Below are positions 1-5,145 of a DNA stretch of 6,238 nucleotides, one piece after another; within the stretch, counting starts at the first letter, position 1; every line of letters begins with the position of its first letter. Location of the stretch: NCBI GenBank assembly GCA_021786135.1, contig JAJYNV010000073.1, positions 1 to 6,238 of the forward strand, read 5' to 3'. The stretch comes from Bacillota bacterium. Its GTDB lineage: Bacteria; Bacillota; Sulfobacillia; JAJZYS01; JAJYTV01. The notes under the pieces were generated by a model. The model searched no databases, was not told the origin of the DNA, and was given only the letters and a program-made list of their open reading frames with translations. The position numbers and the translations under genes are program-made.

Positions 1-932
1 GACTCCGCCACGACTTCGAGCCTATGCGGCGCGCCAGGGAACGTCCGGAGCTCTCGGGCGATGTCCGCCGGGCTGGCGCCGCCGGCCTCGGCCAGCAGCG
101 CTGCCGCCAGGGCGTTCTCGAGATTGTGGCGCCCGGGCAGGCGCACCTCCGCCGCGTAGAGCAGCGGCTGTCCATGGAGCTGCAGTTGCCCATCCGCGAA
201 GGCAGCGTCGGCAGATTCCCTCAGGCTGAACGTGGCGCGACGCGCAGGCCCCACGGCCGTCGCCATGAGGTCCGGCGGCAGGACGAGCAGATCCTCCTGC
301 CGCTGATAGCGGGCGATGTGCCACTTGCTCTCCGCGTAATCCGCGAAGGACGGATGGATGTCGAGATGGTTCGGCTGGATGTTGAGCACCGCCGCGATCT
401 CCGGACTCTCCTCGAGCAACTGGAGTTGGAACGAGGAGAACTCCGCGACGTAGATGTCCGTGGCCGACTCGTCCCGCAGCGCGTCGGCAAAGGCGCGACC
501 GATGTTGCCGCACGCGGTGGCCGCCACCCCGCCACGCGTCAGCATGCGCGCCACAAGGGTGGTCGTCGTGGTCTTGCCGGCGGAGCCTGTGATACCCAGA
601 ACCGGGGCCTTGCGCCGCGCAAGGAAGTAGCCGGCCTCAGACGCCAGGTGGCAACCGCCAGCGACGAGCGCCTGCACCTCGGCCGTGTCCTTGCGCATGC
701 CTGGTGTGAGAAAGCAGAACTCGGCTCGGACAGCCAGAGCAGCCTCAAGGTAGCCCTCGCCGCACCGTCCGCCGACGCCGATCTCGGTGAGCAGCGGGGC
801 CTTCGCAGGGTCACGGTCGAAGGCCAGCACCTCCGCCCCCTCTGCCAGCAGAGACAGGGCCAGGGCCCTGTGCGCGCGGCCGAGACCCAAGAGCGCGACG
901 CGCCGTCCCGAGAAGGCATCGGGCAGCCTCAT
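1..932 (-). CDS. murD: UDP-N-acetylmuramoyl-L-alanine:D-glutamate ligase, C-terminus cut by window edge
   Basis: Cytoplasmic Mur ligase that uses ATP to add D-glutamate to UDP-MurNAc-L-Ala in peptidoglycan synthesis. Reading the minus strand from the ATG at 932-930 gives about 310 residues without a stop, so roughly the last 130 of a usual 440-460 lie outside the window. Visible features: an N-terminal nucleotide-sugar-binding region (VALLGLG at 12-18), a Mur ligase P-loop GITGSAGKTT at 113-122 with K120, the EFSSFQL signature (164-170, E164 for metal), NHLDIH (188-193), the likely carbamylated Lys K203 in YAESKWHIA, LPGRHNLEN (265-273), and FPGAPHRLE (298-306) entering the C-terminal domain. 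The P-loop has Ala118 where Asn is usual. The start overlaps the aminotransferase stop as ATGA, with only a weak Shine-Dalgarno (AAGG next to the start), so translation is probably coupled. A related Mur ligase is less likely because of the MurD-type ELSSFQL-like motif. Confidence 0.93.
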   Translation of the reverse strand, partial: MRLPDAFSGRRVALLGLGRAHRALALSLLAEGAEVLAFDRDPAKAPLLTEIGVGGRCGEGYLEAALAVRAEFCFLTPGMRKDTAEVQALVAGGCHLASEAGYFLARRKAPVLGITGSAGKTTTTTLVARMLTRGGVAATACGNIGRAFADALRDESATDIYVAEFSSFQLQLLEESPEIAAVLNIQPNHLDIHPSFADYAESKWHIARYQRQEDLLVLPPDLMATAVGPARRATFSLRESADAAFADGQLQLHGQPLLYAAEVRLPGRHNLENALAAALLAEAGGASPADIARELRTFPGAPHRLEVVAE

Positions 933-2119
933 GCCTTGAGGGCCTTGGCGATGCGATCGAGGGCTTCGCGGATGCGGTCCTCGCTCGTGGCATAGGAAAA
1001 GCGGATGTAGTCCGGCATGCCGAAACCGGTGCCCGGCACGACCGCGACCGACGCCTCGTCCAGGAGGTAGGCGGCGAGCTCGTCGCTGTCCCGCCAGGCG
1101 AGACCACGCGGCGGATTGTCGAGCAGTTCGCGCACGCGCGGGAAGCAGTAGAAGGCTCCATGCGGCACGTCGGTCTCGAAGCCCGGCAGCCGGCGCAGTC
1201 CCTCGACCATGAGGTCGCGCCGGGCGGCGAACCGGTCGCGCATCCTGATGATGTCGTCATCCGGCCCGTCGAGGGCCGCGAGGGCTGCGTACTGAGCGAT
1301 CGAGTTGGCATTCGAGGTCAACTGGCTCTGCAGGTCCTGGACCGCCTGGCTGAGGCGCAGATCGCTGGTGAGCATGTATCCGATGCGCCAGCCCGTCATG
1401 GCATAGCTCTTCGAGACCGCGTCGACGACCACCGTGGAGGCGCGCGCCGCTTCTCCCGCCGACGCGGGCGAGCGATGCCTCAGTCCGTCGTAGACGAGCT
1501 TGCCGTAGACCTCGTCGGAGACGATGGCGATGTCGTGCGTCGCCGCGAACTCGCCGATGGCCGCCACCTCCTCAGGCGGCAGCACCACGCCGGACGGGTT
1601 CTGCGGCGAGTTCAGCACGAGGGCGCGGGTCTTGGGCGTCACGGCCGCCTCGAAGTCCTTGATGCCGAAGGCGAAGCCCCTCTCGATGCCGATCGGGACG
1701 ATCACCGGCACCCCGCCCGCAAGCGTGATCTGATCGGGATACGTGACCCAGTAGGGCGCAGGGACGATCACTTCGTCGCCGGGATCGAGCAGCACCTGGA
1801 AGATCTCGTAGAGCGCCTGCTTCGCACCGACGGTGACGACAACGCCCGGGGCGGGATACTCGACGCCCTGCTCGCGCAGGAACCGCCTCGAGATCGCTTC
1901 ACGCAGTTCGGGGATCCCGGCGACGGGCGTGTACTTCGTCTTGCCCTGGCGCATCGCCTCGATCGCCGCATCCTTGATCCACTGCGGCGTATCGAAATCC
2001 GGCTCTCCCACGCCGAACGAAATGACGGGGCGTCCCTGTCTCTGCAGTTCCTTCGCCTTCTGATCGAGGGCGATGGTCGGCGAGGGACGCAGCAGCGAGA
2101 CCCGATCAGCGAGCCGCAT
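929..2119 (-). CDS. aspC: Pyridoxal-phosphate aminotransferase, class I, aspartate aminotransferase type (subgroup Ib)
   Basis: Fold-type I PLP enzyme, 396 residues, normal length for subgroup Ib aspartate aminotransferases; it probably exchanges amino groups between aspartate/oxaloacetate and glutamate/2-oxoglutarate, and some relatives also accept prephenate. Landmarks: GVGEPDF at 36-42, KYTP at 62-65, NSPQNPSG at 170-177 with N174, D202 (pairs with the pyridine nitrogen) and Y205 in SDEVYGKLVY, the Schiff-base lysine K237 in SKSYAMTGWRIGY, R245 of the phosphate site, and R373 in YIRFSYA for the substrate alpha-carboxylate. All key residues are present. The ATG at 2119-2117 is preceded by AAGGAAAGGGG (2128-2138), 8 nt away, a strong ribosome site lying inside the end of the upstream glutaredoxin-like gene; the two genes overlap by 14 bp. 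Its TGA overlaps the murD ATG. The substrate is assigned from family resemblance; aromatic or alanine aminotransferase activity cannot be excluded. Confidence 0.93.
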   Translation of the reverse strand: MRLADRVSLLRPSPTIALDQKAKELQRQGRPVISFGVGEPDFDTPQWIKDAAIEAMRQGKTKYTPVAGIPELREAISRRFLREQGVEYPAPGVVVTVGAKQALYEIFQVLLDPGDEVIVPAPYWVTYPDQITLAGGVPVIVPIGIERGFAFGIKDFEAAVTPKTRALVLNSPQNPSGVVLPPEEVAAIGEFAATHDIAIVSDEVYGKLVYDGLRHRSPASAGEAARASTVVVDAVSKSYAMTGWRIGYMLTSDLRLSQAVQDLQSQLTSNANSIAQYAALAALDGPDDDIIRMRDRFAARRDLMVEGLRRLPGFETDVPHGAFYCFPRVRELLDNPPRGLAWRDSDELAAYLLDEASVAVVPGTGFGMPDYIRFSYATSEDRIREALDRIAKALKA

Positions 2120-2360
2120 CGGGGTAACCCCTTTCCTTCAGCCAGTTGCGCAGCCTGAACTCGGAAACCTTGCCAGCCTGGACCTCAAGGCCGCCGATCT
2201 CCACGATCGGCACACGCTCGAAGTTCGGGCTACCCTCCCCTACCTCTTGCACTTCCAGTTCGAGCGGAACGTCGTGCGCTATGCGCAGCAGTGCCTCCTC
2301 CGCCTTGTGGCAGAGGCTGCAGTTCTGCTTCGTGCGCAACACCGCCCTCACCGCTTTCAC
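2106..2360 (-). CDS. Glutaredoxin-like thiol-disulfide protein (DUF836/PF05768-like)
   Basis: A small thioredoxin-fold protein, 84 residues from the GTG at 2360-2358. It shows the CxxC redox motif CSLC at 14-17 after an initial beta strand (VRAVLRT), a helix 18-28, and a cis-proline at P51 in ERVPIVEI facing the active site. It ends in a basic helix around LRNWLKERGY. This matches the glutaredoxin-like family PF05768, whose members are about 80 residues, so it probably reduces disulfides or mixed disulfides in the cytoplasm; the partner is unknown. The frame is open further upstream (to 2444), but there it only shadows the SASP gene. The GTG was chosen because GGGAGGAG (2371-2378) lies 10 nt ahead and the strand-CxxC fold begins just after it. 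A second GTG three codons later is an alternative. Its stop overlaps the aspartate aminotransferase start by 14 bp. Confidence 0.85.
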   Translation of the reverse strand: MKAVRAVLRTKQNCSLCHKAEEALLRIAHDVPLELEVQEVGEGSPNFERVPIVEIGGLEVQAGKVSEFRLRNWLKERGYPDAAR

Positions 2361-2586
2361 CGCCGATCGACTCCTCCCGCAGCCTGCGCGCCACGATGCC
2401 TCCGACCTTGCCGCTCTCCCTGGCGCTGAGATTGCCCCAGCCAACCTTTACGACCTTGTCCCACAGCCCGAGATCCCGCGCGACGGCTTCCTTAAGTTGG
2501 CGCAGCGCGATCTCTTCCGGCGTCTCCTGCTTCGCGGTGCGACGCCGCTCTCCCTGCGTTGCTGGCAGGACGATCCCTCCTTCCAT
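2230..2586 (-). CDS. Alpha/beta-type small acid-soluble spore protein (SASP) with odd C-terminal tail
   Basis: SASPs coat and protect DNA in dormant spores. Numbered from the ATG at 2586 (118 residues), the conserved block covers residues 26-70: a helix IALRQLKEAVARDLGL (26-41), then DKVVKVGWGNLSARESG (43-59), then KVGGIVARRLR (60-70). The GWGxLxAxESGxxGG-RR pattern is characteristic of SASPs in high-G+C spore formers. Residues 71-118 are low-complexity and Gly/Ser-rich and are read through the start of the glutaredoxin-like gene; SASPs normally stop soon after this block. At the GPR-protease site, usually E-[IF]-A, the protein has A34-V35-A36. The start is uncertain: the ATG has no clear Shine-Dalgarno, while GGAGG (2576-2580) lies 7 nt before a CTG at 2568-2566, which would give 112 residues. 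It overlaps the glycosylase by 95 bp and the glutaredoxin-like gene by 131 bp. No forespore (sigma-G-like) promoter was recognised. Confidence 0.8.
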   Translation of the reverse strand: MEGGIVLPATQGERRRTAKQETPEEIALRQLKEAVARDLGLWDKVVKVGWGNLSARESGKVGGIVARRLREESIGGESGEGGVAHEAELQPLPQGGGGTAAHSARRSARTGSARGRGG

Positions 2587-3244
2587 CCGCAGGATGCCCA
2601 AGGACTTTCGGGCAGCGTGCGGTGAGCGGGCAGGAGGCGCAGAGCGGCTCGGGTCGGCAGTGCAGACGGCCCAGCTCCACGATGGCCGCGTGGAGGAGAC
2701 GCGCCGTCCGCGCATCACCCCCGATGGCCCGCGTCATCGCCTCCCGCACGCCGTCACGCGCGTCTCCTTCTCCGATTGCGCCGATGCGCGGCAGGATGCG
2801 GAGCGCGTAGGCGTCCAAGACCGGCACTGCTTGACCGAGCGCGTAGGCCATGATCGCAGCCGCGGTCTCCTGACCGATGCCTGGCAGCCTCCGGAGGAGC
2901 TTCTCCTGCTCTGCCGAGGGCACGGTCCGCAGCGTCAGGATGTCGCCCCCGAGCTCATCCCGCACGAAGCCGGCGAAGCGCTGGAGGTAGCGGGCCTTCT
3001 GCTGATGGTAGAGAGCCGGTCGGATCAGCGCCGCGACGTCGCCATGGTATGCGCCCGCCAATGCAGCGGGTGTCAGAAGTCCGGCTCGCATGAGAGCCGT
3101 CACCGCCTGGGATGCTTGCCGCCAGGTCACCGCCTGCACGAGGAAGGCGCCGACCGCCACCTCAAAAGGGCTATCCGCCGGCCACCAGCCGCCGAGGTCG
3201 CCATACGCGTCCCCGACGGCGTCGAGCATCTCTTCAAGGGTCAT
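2492..3244 (-). CDS. Endonuclease III-related DNA glycosylase (HhH-GPD with 4-Cys Fe-S cluster)
   Basis: A 250-residue base-excision-repair protein of the HhH-GPD superfamily, nearest to the 'endonuclease III-related / 3-methyladenine glycosylase III' group. The N-terminal WWPADSPFEVAVGAFLVQAVTW (20-41 region) matches that group's signature. The helix-hairpin-helix is LPGIGQETA (120-128), followed by the catalytic aspartate D144 in PVLDAYALR. The lysine that gives endonuclease III its AP-lyase activity is replaced by E126; the 18-residue spacing to D144 is kept, which suggests a monofunctional glycosylase. Four cysteines C196-x5-C202-x2-C205-x5-C211 should bind a [4Fe-4S] cluster; the first gap is 5 rather than the usual 6. 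The last 39 residues, after C211, are Arg/Ala-rich and overlap the SASP gene, so they may not be a conserved domain. The start ATG overlaps the transporter stop as ATGA, which implies coupling. The damaged base recognised cannot be read from the sequence. Confidence 0.88.
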   Translation of the reverse strand: MTLEEMLDAVGDAYGDLGGWWPADSPFEVAVGAFLVQAVTWRQASQAVTALMRAGLLTPAALAGAYHGDVAALIRPALYHQQKARYLQRFAGFVRDELGGDILTLRTVPSAEQEKLLRRLPGIGQETAAAIMAYALGQAVPVLDAYALRILPRIGAIGEGDARDGVREAMTRAIGGDARTARLLHAAIVELGRLHCRPEPLCASCPLTARCPKVLGHPADGRRDRPASNAGRAASHREAGDAGRDRAAPT

Positions 3245-4428
3245 ACCTCAGGCAGGCGCCGCAGAGCCAGCAGGGTCCAGGCGCCCATCAAGCCCGCGAG
3301 CAGGAAGGCGGCATAGGGACCCAGGAAACTTCCCAAAGCGCCTCCGAGGATGGGCCCGCCGGCGGAGACGATGCCCGCCACCGTGCCGATCGCGCCCAGC
3401 GCCGCTCCCGCGTTCTCCTGCCCGACCTGTTCCATGCGCAGGGTGCCCCAGGCGATGACCGCAAGCTGATAGAAGAGGAACGACGCCGCCAGGGCGATCA
3501 TCATCGGGAACGCGCCGCGCAGCAGGAGCCAGACGCCCAGGATGCCGAGATGTCCCGCCACCCCGATGCCGAGGGCGCGCGCGGACCCGAACGCCTCGAT
3601 GCGCCGCCCGAGCCAGAACGAGAGCACCACCGCCGGCAGCCAGCCGACTGAGAAGAGCAGGTTCACGATAGACGAGGTGAGGTGTCCCTCGTTATGGGCG
3701 TAGAGTGCGATAAAGGGACCGTTGACCGTGAGTGCGGCCACGGCCAGGAACGCCGTCGACGCCATCGTGAGGTGGCGCAACCGGCCACTGAAGGCATGCC
3801 GGATGTGAAAAGGCTGTGACGGGCGCCCGCGTTTGGTATCCTTCAGCATCGTGATCCGGACTACGGCGGCGGCCAAAGAGGCGATCGCGGTCATGGCCAT
3901 CAGGGGACGCACCCCAAGCGTCGGCAGGAGGATGGCTCCGATCGCAGGACCGGCCAAGGTCGCAAGTCCTGTCGCAAACTGGAAGGTCGAGAAGGCCTGG
4001 GCGCGATGCGACGGCGGCACGGACTCGGCGGTCAAGGCAGTGAAGGACGGGCTCTGCAGCGCGCCGCTGGCGTTCATGATGATCAGTGCGATGGCGAGAA
4101 CCTGCCAGTCGGAAGACCACCAGACGACCCCGTAGAGCACTGCGGCGATAAAGGTCGGCAAGGCAAGCAGAAGTCTGCGGCCGAAGCGGTCCGCGAGGCG
4201 CCCGCCCTGCAGCTGCAGCAGGGCGGCCGCCAGGGCGATCAGCGTATAGACCGTCGAGACGGCGAAACTGGAAGCGCCGCGGTGCTGCAGGATAACCGGC
4301 AGCACGGGGTACCAGGTGTAGAGTGCCACCACGATGAGCGCCGTCGTCAGGGACAGCACCACCACGTTGGCCGGGCGATAGATCGGAGCTGCCTCAAGGT
4401 TCTGTCCTCGCACCGGAGTGGACAACAA
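3241..4428 (-). CDS. Major facilitator superfamily transporter
   Basis: An inner-membrane permease of 395 residues, a standard 12-helix MFS length, with hydrophobic segments at roughly 20-42, 54-74, 85-103, 108-122, 143-165, 170-192, 221-244, 251-272, 283-305, 308-326, 340-362 and 367-390. The cytoplasmic loop between helices 2 and 3 carries motif A as GGRLADRFGRR (75-85). A basic loop (195-219) separates the two six-helix halves. The build resembles drug/proton antiporters and YfkF- or Bcr-like efflux proteins, but the substrate cannot be named from sequence. The start is a TTG at 4428-4426, followed by another TTG. An in-frame TAG lies five codons upstream and AGGAG sits 9 nt ahead, so this start is well fixed; the GTG at 4413 is a weaker option. 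Its TGA overlaps the glycosylase ATG. No adjacent regulator points to an inducer. Confidence 0.9.
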   Translation of the reverse strand: MLSTPVRGQNLEAAPIYRPANVVVLSLTTALIVVALYTWYPVLPVILQHRGASSFAVSTVYTLIALAAALLQLQGGRLADRFGRRLLLALPTFIAAVLYGVVWWSSDWQVLAIALIIMNASGALQSPSFTALTAESVPPSHRAQAFSTFQFATGLATLAGPAIGAILLPTLGVRPLMAMTAIASLAAAVVRITMLKDTKRGRPSQPFHIRHAFSGRLRHLTMASTAFLAVAALTVNGPFIALYAHNEGHLTSSIVNLLFSVGWLPAVVLSFWLGRRIEAFGSARALGIGVAGHLGILGVWLLLRGAFPMMIALAASFLFYQLAVIAWGTLRMEQVGQENAGAALGAIGTVAGIVSAGGPILGGALGSFLGPYAAFLLAGLMGAWTLLALRRLPEV

Positions 4429-4514
4429 CTGTGGATGCTCCTAACGCCGGGAACTGGGCCGCAGGGCCCGATGCACGCATCGTACCACAGGCATTGGACC
4501 CAGAGAGCCCAGTA
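4429..4514 (-). other. Structured gap between the hypothetical gene and the transporter
   Basis: This 86-bp non-coding gap holds three short inverted repeats in a row: 4495-4511 (a 7-bp stem with G-U pairs on the minus-strand RNA), 4469-4482 (CGATGC-AC-GCATCG, perfect) and 4456-4469 (GGGCC-GCAG-GGCCC). No run of T follows any of them on the minus strand, so none is a convincing intrinsic terminator. A TGGTACGAT at 4487-4479 (minus) resembles an extended -10 box but has no -35 partner and overlaps one hairpin. The gap ends with the transporter ribosome site. It may be an RNA processing or attenuating spacer, or chance structure in GC-rich DNA. Confidence 0.4.
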
Positions 4515-5027
4515 CTACTCCGGTCTCAGGAGATCCTCACCGAGCAGGCGGCGCCGGTTGTCGGCGGTGCAAAGCCAGACGTCGCGCCCGCGTTCGCGTA
4601 ACACCTCGGCCAATGCCTTGCGGTCCTGGTCGCTCAGCTCCGCGACATCCACCAAGCCGGCGATGGCGTCGGACATGGCGTTCACGGAACGCGGGATGTC
4701 GCGGTAGCCGCGTCGATGCTCCCGGTCTATCCACAGCGGAGCGCAGCTCGCCCCCTGGTAGGCGAGGCCCTCCGGGCCCTTTTTCATTGCGACGAAGACC
4801 ACGGTCCAACGCTCATCAGGCGTGAGCCCGTCGCTCGTGCCGGAAAAGCGGATCCCTCGCTCCACATCGCTGCGCCCGTGCAGCACCGCGTCGTCTACCC
4901 TGACCTGGCCATCCTTGATGAGGATGCCCACGAAGGTAGCCCCCAGCAGCGGATCCTCCGGACGGGTGAACGCCAGCGGAAGCGTCCGCTGCACGCTCTC
5001 CTTGATCTCGCGGTTGAATCTCGGCAC
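4515..5027 (-). CDS. Hypothetical protein, 170 residues
   Basis: I do not recognise this protein. It starts at a GTG (5027-5025) preceded by GGGAGGGGAG (5031-5040), a strong ribosome site, and ends at TAG. It appears soluble: no signal peptide and no membrane helix. The N-terminal two thirds looks beta-rich, with strands such as TFVGILIKDGQVRVDDAVL (31-49) and WTVVFVAMKK (74-83), and the last third is helical and charged (AELSDQDRKALAEVLRERG at 129-147). An 'ASCAPLWIDREHRRGYRDIP' stretch (93-112) is rich in charged and aromatic residues. There are two cysteines (C95, C153), too few for a cluster. It is the first gene after the divergent promoter region and the likely promoter-proximal gene of the minus-strand group, although an 86-bp gap separates it from the transporter. 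Codon use looks like that of its neighbours. It reads as a real gene because of its start signals, length and position. Confidence 0.75.
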   Translation of the reverse strand: MPRFNREIKESVQRTLPLAFTRPEDPLLGATFVGILIKDGQVRVDDAVLHGRSDVERGIRFSGTSDGLTPDERWTVVFVAMKKGPEGLAYQGASCAPLWIDREHRRGYRDIPRSVNAMSDAIAGLVDVAELSDQDRKALAEVLRERGRDVWLCTADNRRRLLGEDLLRPE

Positions 5028-5030
5028 GTG

Positions 5031-5040
5031 CGCTCCCCTC
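5031..5040 (-). promoter_or_regulatory. Ribosome binding site of the hypothetical gene
   Basis: The minus strand reads GGGAGGGGAG, then CGCA, directly before the GTG start. The purine run fits the 16S anti-Shine-Dalgarno end and decides the GTG over the absent ATG. Confidence 0.7.
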
Positions 5041-5054
5041 CCTTGCGTGCCCTG

Positions 5055-5063
5055 ATTCTAGCA
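5055..5063 (-). promoter_or_regulatory. Probable extended -10 promoter for the minus-strand genes
   Basis: The minus strand reads TGCTAGAAT: a TGn extension plus TAGAAT, five of six matches to the sigma-A -10 box TATAAT. Transcription would begin near 5047-5049, leaving a leader of about 20 nt before the GTG at 5027. The -35 position 17 nt upstream (CACAGC at 5083-5078) is poor, which is usual when an extended -10 is used. It could also be chance. Confidence 0.5.
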
Positions 5064-5066
5064 TGG

Positions 5067-5092
5067 CTGTCAGACCAGCTGTGCTTTGACAG
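5067..5092. promoter_or_regulatory. Inverted repeat, candidate operator between divergent promoters
   Basis: The perfect arms CTGTCA (5067-5072) and TGACAG (5087-5092) are separated by 14 bp. The right arm covers the aldolase -35 box, and the left arm lies just upstream of the minus-strand -10, so a dimeric regulator bound here could affect both directions. It does not match the A/T-rich Fur or PerR box. A second small palindrome, CAGCTG (5076-5081), lies inside but is off-centre. Confidence 0.35.
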
Positions 5093-5113
5093 GCTGGCCG
5101 GGTCCACTATAGT
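5086..5113 (+). promoter_or_regulatory. Sigma-A-type promoter of the aldolase gene
   Basis: A perfect -35 box TTGACA (5086-5091) is followed by a 16-bp spacer and the -10 box TATAGT (5108-5113, five of six matches). Transcription should begin near 5120, giving a leader of about 25 nt that contains the AAGGAG ribosome site. This is the strongest promoter match in the window. Confidence 0.8.
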
Positions 5114-5130
5114 GAGATGAGAAACGTGCG

Positions 5131-5136
5131 AAGGAG
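5131..5136 (+). promoter_or_regulatory. Ribosome binding site fixing the aldolase TTG start
   Basis: AAGGAG lies 9 nt before TTG at 5146-5148. It decides the start, because no ATG or GTG in the same frame lies nearby. Confidence 0.75.
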
Positions 5137-5145
5137 CGATCCACG

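Noticed and set aside
24..995. Long plus-strand open frame opposite murD
   Set aside because: It is Arg/Gly-rich with no recognisable motif; murD on the minus strand is intact with all family motifs. Long antisense frames are common in GC-rich DNA.
1160..2158. 332-codon plus-strand open frame opposite the aminotransferase
   Set aside because: Low-quality Arg/His/Asp-rich composition typical of an antisense shadow; the minus-strand gene has full catalytic motifs.
2291..3316. 341-codon plus-strand open frame opposite the glycosylase and SASP
   Set aside because: Pro/Arg/Ser-rich shadow spanning several real minus-strand genes, with no domain signature.
4439..4511. Possible T-box or other riboswitch before the transporter
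   Set aside because: The stretch has a vague TGGTAC resemblance, but the gap is too short for a T-box Stem I, and there is no terminator hairpin with a T-run.
4727..4735. DnaA-box-like sequence CTATCCACA
   Set aside because: One near-match (8 of 9) inside a coding gene, with no cluster of boxes and no AT-rich region; a replication origin is not supported.
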